Positions 44,501 to 56,310 of a DNA stretch of 64,000 nt are shown here, one piece after another. The stretch is from Clytia hemisphaerica (Eukaryota; Cnidaria; Hydrozoa; Leptothecata; Clytiidae), in NCBI GenBank assembly GCA_902728285.1, contig CACVBU010000913.1, positions 708,378-772,377 of the forward strand, written 5' to 3'. The notes under the pieces are model-generated. The model worked only from the letters and a program-made list of their open reading frames with translations. It had not been told where the DNA came from and ran no database searches. The position numbers were made by a program, and so were the translations under genes. Numbering within the stretch: position 1 is the stretch's first letter; each line of letters opens with the position of its first letter.

Positions 44501-47500
44501 AACTGAATTATACATCTTCCTAATGTCAGTGTGGAAGGCTGTATGATGTAGCGACCATCGTATAAGAATTTCAACTAGTCGGTTCATGTTGTTGGTTCCC
44601 TTCGCAAGGATGTCGTTCAGACTGTATCCTGAATCAGTGGGTTGCGATGCATCAAAAACGATTCTGCAGGGCGTGGATAGAGAGTTTGGCTTCCACACAG
44701 CTCTCCAGGGGATGAAGTTGACTACTTTGGTGTTGGATAGCATCTGTTGTTGTTGTGGTGTTAAGTTCTCCACGTAATCAACGTAGCCCATTGATTGTAA
44801 CTTGGCTTCTGATGTGATGACATCCTTCTTGTCTGATGGTTCCTTGTCCAACTTCCTCAGTTGTTGGAAGTATACCTTCAGTGCCTTGTGTTTGTTGTTG
44901 ACAAGTTTTGTCTCAGGGTTGTGGAGTAGTGGCAGGCTTGCGTGTGAGATACGATTCTTTAACTCAACTGAAACAGATTGATTGATTAAGTGTTGCTCCA
45001 CTTCTTCTTTCAGGCTGATGGATTCGATTGATTCGCTTATCTTGCACTCTTTACAGTCTCTGCAGTGAACACATCGATATGTGATTTGACTTCCGGCATT
45101 CTCAGCTTCTTCAAAGACTTTGCTGTTTCTGGTGACGAGTGCTGTTGGGTGTTGGTCGTCAAACTCCAGCATGAGGTTTTGTTGGTGATCCTTTTCAACT
45201 TTGACGTGAATTAGGTCAACTTCTGGAAGAGTAGTCAGTTGATGGCTTGATAGTTTACGATGAGTTGCAAGGAATGTATTCATTTGGTTGACTGCAATGT
45301 GATGCTGGTTGATGATGTTGAAGGCACGATGAGGGCCTCCTACAACGCCACGGCTGCCATCGCTGTTATTGAACAAGGATTGGAATATTGTCAAGCCGGT
45401 TGTCAGTTGGAACACTTCCTTTGGATGATATCGATGATACTTGATACCTAGCATGATATCTACTTCCCCACCAACGGATGATGGGAGTGATGGTAGGTCA
45501 TCTGGGTTGCCTCCAGTCTTCTGAAATGCTGAGATGATATCCTCCTCCACTTGTTTGAGCTCATACGTGGGGAAGGTTGACGTGATCTTTGGAAGACAAA
45601 GTCCTTTTAATTGTGCATCATAACCGTTGTGTAGTGGGATGTTGATGTTGACTTTGTAGGATCCAGAACTGTAGGTTTGAACGTTACCAACACCTCCAAT
45701 TGGGATGTCACCACTATACTCTACCTTGGCTCTCTCACCAAGACGTTTGACAGCATTCTCCGAAATGACCATGTCACTACAGCCAGAATCGAAGAATATG
45801 GTAAATAGCTGGCCATCAACAATAACTGTTTGTAGGATGTAGATTGCATCATTGTCGTCGTCATTGTCAGTACTGTCAACATCTGATGGTTGTGTAGTCT
45901 TACGTCTTGAGTTGTAGGACTGAGTGTCGATATGAAATACCAGTTTGATGTCTTTGGAGAATTGTTGAAGTCTCGTTTGTCGTAGGATGCATCTTTCTTT
46001 GAAGTTCTGAAGGACTTGGTGGCATTCAGGCGTTGAGGCATGGTCTTGGCAGACGAGAACATGCTTCTTGACGTCGAAGTTGTCGTGAGATGGGTGTGGA
46101 CAGGTGAACTCGCGTTGACACCGTCCCTCCTGGTGTTTTCCTTTTGATTGTTGAGCGCCTGGAAACAGACACTGTGTGCAGTAACCCTTTTGGCGTAGGG
46201 TGTTGAATCGTTGGGATGGCTTCATTTGGACGAATTCTGGACATGAGAAATATTGTAATAACTTTGAGTTATTGGGTCCATTTGTCTGGATGTGTCCTGT
46301 TGCACCACAGATGAAACACTTTGTTTGGATGATCGGATTTTTGTAGTCTGTATGGTGTGAACTTCTACCACCTCCTGATGGTCCTTGTTTGCCATTCCCT
46401 GGTGTTTGTTTACCAGTATCGCTTGTTGGTTGAGAACAGTGTAACAGTTTGAGTTGTTGGATTGAGAGCTCTGTTTCGAGGAATTTGATAAACTCCTCCC
46501 ATACATCTGGCTGATTGAGTGTTTTTCCTTCAAGAAAGGAAAACCATTTGGTTTGACGTGCATCATCCATCAACTGATAGATGTCTTCAAGTGTTTTCCC
46601 ATAAAAGAGAAAATTTTCAATTTGATGTTTTCGAGACAAGTTCATTGCATCACGCATAAAGTTAAGCATGCTACTGATTGTTTCAATTTGCTTCTCAGGA
46701 TCACGATTACGCCATAGGCGGGTTGCCTTGTTTAATGTAGAAAGTTTCTTTGATAGAAGAAGTTTCGGATCACCATATGACGACTTTAGTCTACGCCATA
46801 TTTCATCAATGTCATCAACTCCTTTAACAAGGGTAAGGGCTGGGCCTTCAAGATAGTTGTTCTTAATCAAATCAGGAAGGTGAGCAGTTGGTGTTGATTT
46901 AGCATGCAACTTGTCGAAATCAGTTTTAAATGAATAAAAGTCTGAAGATGAGTCATACCCTTTAAACTTGCTTAGTTTAATGTTCAGTTTGGATGATTGA
47001 AATTTTTGTTCTTTGGCAATCTCCTGATGTTTGAGTGTTGCTTCAAGGTTTGTAACATACATGGATTTCGAAACAACTAGTGCATCATATGAAGTAGTGA
47101 CAGTTTTGATCTCATCATTTGGAAAGTTATGTTGACTTAGAAGGATTTTCTCCATCTGTTTCGAAAGATTGTTCATACTCTGTTGATTAGCAGAAATGTT
47201 GCGTTCAGCTAGAATAAGTTCGTCATAATTAAATTCAGCTGGTTTCTTGTCGAAGACTGCCTTGAGCGTTTTGATGGTTCCCTTAACCTCCTTCATTAGG
47301 AAGTCAGAGACAAGTTTGTTTTGATGAGCATCTTGTATTGGTTTATCGATAGGGCGTACTGATTGGCGACGACTATGGATGCGCTGGATAATTTCTCTTG
47401 TGTTAGTAATTGCATCATTAAAAACTTTAAGGAATGTTTTTTCATATACATCCTCATCTGTGATCACCTTTGAAAGTTCACTGTGGATTATCTTCAATCG

Positions 47501-47917
47501 ATTACGCATTTTCATTAGATTCTGAAGCACATCTTCAAGTTCATTAAATGACATAAATTCAATATCGTAATCCATACCGAAGTCAGCAATGTCACTGCAA
47601 AGGACGTTATGTTCAACGGAAAGTTGCTTGATATCGTGATCCATTGTTGATTCAGTTTGTTCTTGGAGTGATAAAGTTTGAATGAGTTTTGAAAGGTTGG
47701 CGTCAGTTGAGGATGTGTCACTCTGATCACTCTCATAAAGGCTTTCGTACAAATTGAAAGTAGTTTGAAGTGATGACTTCTCAAGGTTGGTTTCACTATC
47801 ACTTGATGTAGGGCTTGTTGATACAGTTGGTTGATTGGGTGGTAATCGTTGACCACTATTAGCAAATGATTTGTAATTGATTGGTTTGGTCGCAGCTTCA
47901 CGTTTGCTACGGCGCAT
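41587..47917 (-). mobile_element. Bel/Pao LTR retrotransposon coding region, copy A (frameshifted)
   Basis: Gag-pol polyprotein read from 47917 to about 41587. In order: a long Gag region with a KLSKFKGYDSSSDFYSF block typical of Bel/Pao Gag, a CFICGATGH zinc knuckle near 46290, an aspartic protease (FFDSGCSDMVIS near 45790), reverse transcriptase (CRIVFDASQPT; IYVDDCLSG near 44290), RNase H-like region, and integrase with a zinc-binding end (HWNHPVAKHAG...RRCERC) and catalytic core (TQVDLCGPF; LLPDEGSQLVKG). The C-terminal PKWFDNTFNLKVGDIVLFLK domain is also Bel/Pao-like. Frames are 47917-44183 and 44062-41747, with shifts near 44180 and 41810. No envelope frame is seen. Confidence 0.88.
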
Positions 47918-47936
47918 GAAGANCAGTTACATCAAA

Positions 47937-47973
47937 ATGCCTCGAAAATGTCAATATGAAAATTGCGTAATCA
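47937..47973 (+). CDS. Possible start of a THAP-type zinc-finger protein, cut by the gap
   Basis: After an ambiguous base at 47923 the sequence leaves the Bel/Pao leader. An ATG at 47937 opens twelve codons with cysteines at residues 5 and 10 before the gap. THAP domains start with M, C5 and C10 (C-x4-C). Too short to be sure. Confidence 0.2.
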
Positions 47974-48182
47974 NNNNNNNNNNNNNNNNNNNNNNNNNNN
48001 NNNNNNNNNNNNNNNNNNNNNNNNNNNNNNNNNNNNNNNNNNNNNNNNNNNNNNNNNNNNNNNNNNNNNNNNNNNNNNNNNNNNNNNNNNNNNNNNNNNN
48101 NNNNNNNNNNNNNNNNNNNNNNNNNNNNNNNNNNNNNNNNNNNNNNNNNNNNNNNNNNNNNNNNNNNNNNNNNNNNNNNNNN
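47974..48182. other. Assembly gap (N)
   Basis: Run of N between the two Bel/Pao copies. The 5' LTR of copy A and the outer part of the 3' LTR of copy B are missing here. A single N at 47923 marks a second join just before. Confidence 0.99.
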
Positions 48183-48856
48183 TAAGTTGAAAATGTAAGT
48201 TGAAGTATAAATTGAAAGTATAAGTTGAAAGAAAAATGTAAAAATATATAAGTTCTATTTACCAGCATGCCAGGAAATTGATATTGTGATGGTCCTGAAC
48301 ACAAAAGAGCTTGAGCTTGAAGTTGAACAAAGTTTGATTGATTAGAAGTGCTATCAACCTAGCTTAAGAGCTAACTAACTTGAATGATGTAGCCATCTTG
48401 AATTGATTTGAAAATTGAGTTTGAGAGATGTTAACTCCTCAAAAGCTAGTTGACAACTGATGACAAAAAACAAAGTGCTGGTTTTGTATCAAAAAGCAAA
48501 GTGGACAAAAATTATAAAAAACTAAGTTGATATGTAATAAATTATGAATAAATAAATTATTTTTTGTGTATAAATTATATAAATTATTTTAAAATTGAAT
48601 TGTGTGTAAAATGCAGAACAAACCAAAGGACAAAGACCAGAACAAAGTGGACATGCAAGAAAACTTACAAAATGTGTCTAGACCCTTAGGAAAGCTCTGT
48701 CCACATGTGGCAAAAACAGAAAGACACTGAAAAACACAGAAAACTTAAATATGTATATTTTTTGTAAATTTTGAATAAGAATAAGATAAAAGCATTTCAA
48801 CCAGACCAAAACATAATAAATGAAATTTTGCATTTCATGAATTTCTTTAGTTTACA
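48183..48856 (-). repeat. Bel/Pao 3' LTR, copy B (partial)
   Basis: Nearly identical to 40890-41561 of the copy A LTR, ending at the same TTTACA. Its outer end is lost in the gap. Confidence 0.8.
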
Positions 48857-48881
48857 CTGCCCGGCCGGCATATGCAAAATT

Positions 48882-51800
48882 TCAATTGCTCAAGTTATCA
48901 ATATCACTTATAATCAATTCATGAAATAAAGGCAATTCATCCACAGGGTGTATCATAACCAAGCCACGTACTGCACGAAAGGTGGTACGATTGACATTTT
49001 CGGTGTGGTTACGATATTCGACTTGGCACCTTCGAATACGATCATCCTTGCTTGTTTCGACGCTTTTGATCTTTCCATATTGATATGTGTTGCATAACTG
49101 GCTTTCCTGCTTTAGGAAAAGTACAATATCACCAACTTTCAAATTAAATGTGTTATCAAACCATTTTGGCTGATGCATAAGCTTTGGCAGATGAACGGTT
49201 AGCCATACTTCAAACCAGGCATTGAATAGCTCCTCATTTTGTTTGAGAAACTTGTCGGGTTTTGAGGTGATATTGACAGGAAATGATGGACTCCTGTTAT
49301 TGTTACGACCTAACAGAAGTCGGTTTGGAGTTAAGATGTCGGAGACTTCAAACTCTGAATGTCCATAGAGGGCCAGTGGTGCGTCGTTGATGGTGTTTGA
49401 CAGCTGGCTGGCGACGGTTTCCCATTGAAGCACGGAGAAACGATACTTGTCAAAGTTGATGTTGAGTGATTTCTTGATTTCCTGGATTTTCCGCTCCACC
49501 TTGCCATGCATGTGATGACCGGATACAGGACAGGTTTGAAAATCGACAAGAACATCTTGAAACAGGCGGTTTTGGATATCCCGAAAGGAAAGTTTAAGCG
49601 TTCCGCATCCCTTGACTAGTTGACTTCCTTCGTCAGGTAGTAGGTACTTGGGATATCCAACTTCGCTGGCAAATCGTGTAAATGATAAGATGAATGCTGG
49701 CGTACTATAATCATCCATGATCTTGATCTTTGTAGCGGATGTTGTTGTGCAGCAAAAGATTACCATCCATATTTTGATTGTGGTACGTTTGTGGAAGTTT
49801 GAGTATGAAGTAAATGGTCCACACAAATCCACTTGTGTTGAATAGAATGGAGGGGCGATGTTCAAATTGTGGTCTGATATCGGTCCCATTTCCACATTGA
49901 TTGTTTTCTTTGCGATGTATCTGCATCTTTCACAGCGTCTTCGGACGAGCTTGACAAGATCACGACCATCAATGATATAGGATATTTGAAGGACATAACG
50001 GAGAACAGTTTCAACTCCAGCATGTTTGGCAACTGGATGGTTCCAATGGACATGATCGACAATGCTGTAGGCAATCGGTGAGTGTCTGTCGACCAGTGGG
50101 ACGAAGAATGATGATGCGGTGAGGTCAAGCATTATGTTGGTGAGCTTTCCAGTTGCTGTCACATTGTTTGTAGGTAGAATTCTGCCAGTGTAATGTAAGA
50201 TTCCATCCTTCATTGTTGAGATTCGTTCATACTTCTTTTTCAATGAGAACGATTGTACTTCCTCTGTTGCTTTAGTGAAGAAGTATTGAAAAGTTGATTT
50301 TTCACATGGTTGAAGAGCGATACGTGACAATCTTTTCTTGCGACATGCAAAGTTTGATACAAATTGAAATATCGCGCTCATGATTGCCAATGATTTTGTC
50401 CAACCATACTTCATTGGGTTCACAAGGTACTCTGAGAAGTCGAACCGTTGATTTATGGATGAAAAGTGGATGGATGGAGGTATAGTGATTGGATCAACAA
50501 TTGGGAGAATCTGTTCTTTCTTTGCAGCTTTGAGTTCTTCATTTGTGAGTTTGACTTGATCGACAGATTTCACGGGGAAGGTATCCTCAGGATCATGCAT
50601 CCAATCAAACCCGTTGAACCAAGTTGAATTTGATGATACATCAGAAATGGTTGTACCTCTCCTAGTTCCAATGTCTGCGATCATATTTTCGGTCGAGACA
50701 AACTTCCATGATGCTAGTTCAGTGAATCGGTGGACTTCAGTAACACGACTGCGGACCCATGGCTTTAGTTGCTTCTCAACACCATTGATCCAGAACAAGG
50801 CAATTTGGCTGTCTGTCAGTTTCAAGCTTGATTTGAGGTTTGATCCAAAGGCTCTTCTAACGACTTCTCCAGTGTGTGCGTTGAGAGTTGCTGCAAAGAG
50901 TTCACCTCTTGGTTGAGTAGTTCCATCTGGGATGAGTCTTGAGCGTGCGAAAACAAGTTGGCATGAAAACTTCCCACACTTTCTCTTGAAACGAGCGTAG
51001 ATTGCAACACATGCGATGTTTTTAGAAGCGTCTGCTGTATCGATTGAGTTGATCTCTAAATTGATGGCATCCTCTGGTACGATTGCACGTCTGTATTTTA
51101 TTTGGGAGATTTCTTCCATCATTTTGAAATGTGAGTCCCATATTTGTCGAAGATTGTCTGGGATACGATCGTCCCATCCAATGCCAAGATCAACAAGGTG
51201 ATGTAGATCAAGCTTCATTGCGGCTGTCAGTGGGTGTGATTTTTCCCAGATATGTCATAGAGTTCAGCTACTTTTGAGACACATTGTCTGCGAGTGAGGT
51301 TAAGTGGTACATCATTGATTTTGACAGGTTTCTTGCCTCTGACTTTCTTGGCAAAGTTTAGCTCGCTGACATCTAATGACACAACATCTTCTTCCGGATA
51401 CCACTTCATTCCAGCGACACCAATGCTTTCACCATCTGATGTCAGGTCTGGCTTGGTTTTTGGTGGGAAGAATGTTATTCCTTTGAGTGAGAAACCTCCA
51501 CGATTGACCACGATCTCAAGTTCATCAGCACGTTGAGTGGCAAGCTCCATTGACTTCTCACCGGATAGACAGTCGTCAACATAGATATCCTTCATGACGA
51601 TTTTAGCAACTTCTGGGTAGTCTTCAGAGGACAGTCGTCCGGTTTCCCCTCAGGGCTCGCTCTGATTGATTACCTGATGACTTCACACCATAGATCAATG
51701 TCTTTATGACTTTCTCTTTTGGGATTTTGGTTTTTGTCAAGTTGTTCCTCCCAGATATATCGTTGTAGGCACCAATGATGTTCACACGAAGACGAACTGA

Positions 51801-54800
51801 ATTATACATCTTCCTAATGTCAGTGTGGAAGGCTGTATGATGTAGCGACCATCGTATAAGAATTTCAACTAGTCGGTTCATGTTGTTGGTTCCCTTCGCA
51901 AGGATGTCGTTCAGACTGTATCCTGAATCAGTGGGTTGCGATGCATCAAAAACGATTCTGCAGGGCGTGGATAGAGAGTTTTTTGGCTTCCACACAGCTC
52001 TCCAGGGGATGAAGTTGACTACTTTGGTGTTGGATAGCATCTGTTGTTGTTGTGGTGTTAAGTTCTCCACGTAATCAACGTAGCCCATTGATTGTAACTT
52101 GGCTTCTGATGTGATGACATCCTTCTTGTCTGATGGTTCCTTGTCCAACTTCCTCAGTTGTTGGAAGTATACCTTCAGTGCCTTGTGTTTGTTGTTGACA
52201 AGTTTTGTCTCAGGGTTGTGGAGTAGTGGCAGGCTTGCGTGTGAGATACGATTCTTTAACTCAACTGAAACAGATTGATTGATTAAGTGTTGCTCCACTT
52301 CTTCTTTCAGGCTGATGGATTCGATTGATTCGCTTATCTTGCACTCTTTACAGTCTCTGCAGTGAACACATCGATATGTGATTTGACTTCCTTCCGGCAT
52401 TCTCAGCTTCTTCAAAGACTTTGCTGTTTCTTTCTGGTGACGAGTGCTGTTGGGTGTTGGTCGTCAAACTCCAGCATGAGGTTTTGTTGGTGATCCTTTT
52501 CAACTTTGACGTGAATTAGGTCAACTTCTGGAAGAGTAGTCAGTTGATGGCTTGATAGTTTACGATGAGTTGCAAGGAATGTATTCATTTGGTTGACTGC
52601 AATGTGATGCTGGTTGATGATGTTGAAGGCACGATGAGGGCCTCCTACAACGCCACGGCTGCCATCGCTGTTATTGAACAAGGATTGGAATATTGTCAAG
52701 CCGGTTGTCAGTTGGAACACTTCCTTTGGATGATATCGATGATACTTGATACCTAGCATGATATCTACTTCCCCACCAACGGATGATGGGAGTGATGGTA
52801 GGTCATCTGGGTTGCCTCCAGTCTTCTGAAATGCTGAGATGATATCCTCCTCCACTTGTTTGAGCTCATACGTGGGGAAGGTTGACGTGATCTTTGGAAG
52901 ACAAAGTCCTTTTAATTGTGCATCATAACCGTTGTGTAGTGGGATGTTGACTTTGTAGGATCCAGAACTGTAGGTTTGAACGTTACCAACACCTCCAATT
53001 GGGATGTCACCACTATACTCTACCTTGGCTCTCTCACCAAGACGTTTGACAGCATTCTCCGAAATGACCATGTCACTACAGCCAGAATCGAAGAATATGG
53101 TAAATAGCTGGCCATCAACAATAACTGTTTGTAGGATGTAGATTGCATCATTGTCGTCGTCATTGTCAGTACTGTCAACATCTGATGGTTGTGTAGTCTT
53201 ACGTCTTGAGTTGTAGGACTGAGTGTCGATATGAAAAAATACCAGTTTGATGTCTTTGGAGAATTGTTGAAGTCTCGTTTGTCGTAGGATGCATCTTTCT
53301 TTGAAGTTCTGAAGGACTTGGTGGCATTCAGGCGTTGAGGCATGGTCTTGGCAGACGAGAACATGCTTCTTGACGTCGAAGTTGTCGTGAGATGGGTGTG
53401 GACAGGTGAACTCGCGTTGACACCGTCCCTCCTGGTGTTTTCCTTTTGATTGTTGAGCGCCTGGAAACAGACACTGTGTGCAGTAACCCTTTTGGCGTAG
53501 GGTGTTGAATCGTTGGGCTGGGATGGCTTCATTTTTGGACGAATTCTGGACATGAGAAATATTGTAATAACTTTGAGTTATTGGGTCCATTTGTCTGGAT
53601 GTGTCCTGTTGCACCACAGATGAAACACTTTGTTTGGATGATCGGATTTTTGTAGTCTGTATGGTGTGAACTTCTACCACCTCCTGATGGTCCTTGTTTG
53701 CCATTCCCTGGTGTTTGTTTACCAGTATCGCTTGTTGGTTGAGAACAGTGTAACAGTTTGAGTTGTTGGATTGAGAGCTCTGTTTCGAGGAATTTGATAA
53801 ACTCCTCCCATACATCTGGCTGATTGAGTGTTTTTCCTTCAAGAAAGGAAAACCATTTGGTTTGACGTGCATCATCCATCAACTGATAGATGTCTTCAAG
53901 TGTTTTCCCATAAAAGAGAAAATTTTCAATTTGATGTTTTCGAGACAAGTTCATTGCATCACGCATAAAGTTAAGCATGCTACTGATTGTTTCAATTTGC
54001 TTCTCAGGATCACGATTACGCCATAGGCGGGTTGCCTTGTTTAATGTAGAAAGTTTCTTTGATAGAAGAAGTTTCGGATCACCATATGACGACTTTAGTC
54101 TACGCCATATTTCATCAATGTCATCAACTCCTTTAACAAGGGTAAGGGCTGGGCCTTCAAGATAGTTGTTCTTAATCAAATCAGGAAGGTGAGCAGTTGG
54201 TGTTGATTTAGCATGCAACTTGTCGAAATCAGTTTTAAATGAATAAAAGTCTGAAGATGAGTCATACCCTTTAAACTTGCTTAGTTTAATGTTCAGTTTG
54301 GATGATTGAAATTTTTGTTCTTTGGCAATCTCCTGATGTTTGAGTGTTGCTTCAAGGTTTGTAACATACATGGATTTCGAAACAACTAGTGCATCATATG
54401 AAGTAGTGACAGTTTTGATCTCATCATTTGGAAAGTTATGTTGACTTAGAAGGATTTTCTCCATCTGTTTCGAAAGATTGTTCATACTCTGTTGATTAGC
54501 AGAAATGTTGCGTTCAGCTAGAATAAGTTCGTCATAATTAAATTCAGCTGGTTTCTTCTTGTCGAAGACTGCCTTGAGCGTTTTGATGGTTCCCTTAACC
54601 TCCTTCATTAGGAAGTCAGAGACAAGTTTGTTTTGATGAGCATCTTGTATTGGTTTATCGATAGGGCGTACTGATTGGCGACGACTATGGATGCGCTGGA
54701 TAATTTCTCTTGTGTTAGTAATTGCATCATTAAAAACTTTAAGGAATGTTTTTTCATATACATCCTCATCTGTGATCACCTTTGAAAGTTCACTGTGGAT

Positions 54801-55229
54801 TATCTTCAATCGATTACGCATTTTCATTAGATTCTGAAGCACATCTTCAAGTTCATTAAATGACATAAATTCAATATCGTAATCCATACCGAAGTCAGCA
54901 ATGTCACTGCAAAGGACGTTATGTTCAACGGAAAGTTGCTTGATATCGTGATCCATTGTTGATTCAGTTTGTTCTTGGAGTGATAAAGTTTGAATGAGTT
55001 TTGAAAGGTTGGCGTCAGTTGAGGATGTGTCACTCTGATCACTCTCATAAAGGCTTTCGTACAAATTGAAAGTAGTTTGAAGTGATGACTTCTCAAGGTT
55101 GGTTTCACTATCACTTGATGTAGGGCTTGTTGATACAGTTGGTTGATTGGGTGGTAATCGTTGACCACTATTAGCAAATGATTTGTAATTGATTGGTTTG
55201 GTCGCAGCTTCACGTTTGCTACGGCGCAT
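48882..55229 (-). mobile_element. Bel/Pao LTR retrotransposon coding region, copy B (multiple frameshifts)
   Basis: Near-duplicate of copy A with the same domain order, from the ATG at 55229 to the stop at 48882. Unlike copy A, the integrase end is uninterrupted and ends DIDNLSN. Frame breaks occur near 53530, 52410, 51650-51790 and 51225. Where the copies differ, most changes are 1-6 base length changes in short repeats: TTCC doubled near 52391, extra T's near 51980, a three-base insertion near 54556. Substitutions are rare. Confidence 0.88.
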
Positions 55230-55251
55230 GAAGATGGTTGGCTGTTTTGAA

Positions 55252-55899
55252 TGTAACAGACGGGTGTTCACCAATTTTGGCAAGCTCTTTGCAATCTTTC
55301 AAAGAATGATTCAAAACTAAAATAGAAATACAAAAGAAAAATAACTAACTTGAACAAAAACAAAAGTGTGAAATTGACACGCCTACTTGTGGAAAATCTA
55401 AGTTCTAGCGATAATGTATAGTATATACAAAAGAAAACTCATGTTGAAAGAAAATTGAATGCCTGAGTTTAAGTATAAGTGAAAATCTAAGTTGAAATGT
55501 GTAAAGTGAAATGTAAGTTGATAAATTGAAATGTATATAAGTATTTACCAGCATGCCAGGAATTGATGTGATGGTCCTGTTGAGCTTGAAGTTGAACAGT
55601 TTGATTGAAGAAGTGCTATCAACCTAGCTTAACGCTGAAGCCATCTTGAATTGATTTGAAATTGCGTTTGAGGCTGTTCCTCCTCAAATCGGTTTGACCC
55701 CCCGTCAAAGTGGACAAAAATCCTTGTATGTAAATGATGCATTGTATATCCCTTCTTTTGTAAAATGCCAAAGGACCAGACCGTGTGGACATGCCTTACC
55801 CCCTTAGGAAAGCTCTTCCAATGGTGCCCCTGAAAAACACACAAAAACTGCAGTTTTGACCATAATAAGTTTGCATTTCAAGATTTGATTTTGGACATT
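55252..55899 (-). repeat. Bel/Pao 5' LTR, copy B (shortened and diverged)
   Basis: Starts TGTAACAGACGGG like the copy A LTR and is nearly identical for about 240 bases. After that it matches only in blocks, with many short losses and a weak end near GGACA (about 55899). About 650 bases against 926 for the other LTR. The outer boundary is approximate. Confidence 0.6.
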
Positions 55900-56310
55900 G
55901 AGTGTTCAATTTCTATCGCAAAAAATCAATCTTCGGGATATTTATTGCATACCCAGCACTCTGGTCCCCTGTCCGCCTTTGTTTTGACCACTTTACTGTA
56001 ACCAAAGTATACAATCTCAGAAGAGAAGGAATCTTGTTGTTTTTTGAAGTTTAAAAGTGATTAGAAGACGACTTTCCACTTACCGCGGCTAACATTGTTA
56101 GTAAGCACTTTGTCAGGAAATATGATCCTATCGAAACTCCATTCCAATAAAAAATGCTTAAAATTTGGTCCTGTTCAATCCATTTGTAAACTAAAAATCC
56201 TTTATGTAGTTGGTGTGGTAAAGAAATGTAGAAGGAAGTGTTCTCAGAACTGTGTGTGAACTGTGAAAAATTTCGTCTTTATAGAGGATGTAGTGTTTAT
56301 AAAAGTTTAG
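55900..56310. other. No gene seen
   Basis: Spacer between the LTR and the next retroelement. It may contain the 5' UTR of the Jockey-like element. Confidence 0.3.

Noticed and set aside
42037..53875. Numerous short frames on both strands across the Bel/Pao copies
   Set aside because: They duplicate between copies and lie in alternative frames of gag-pol, so they are shadows or frameshifted pieces of it.
40636..55899. A true tandem of two Bel/Pao insertions sharing a middle LTR
   Set aside because: Possible, but the gap, stray N and indel-type differences make misassembly or haplotype duplication at least as likely, so it is not claimed.
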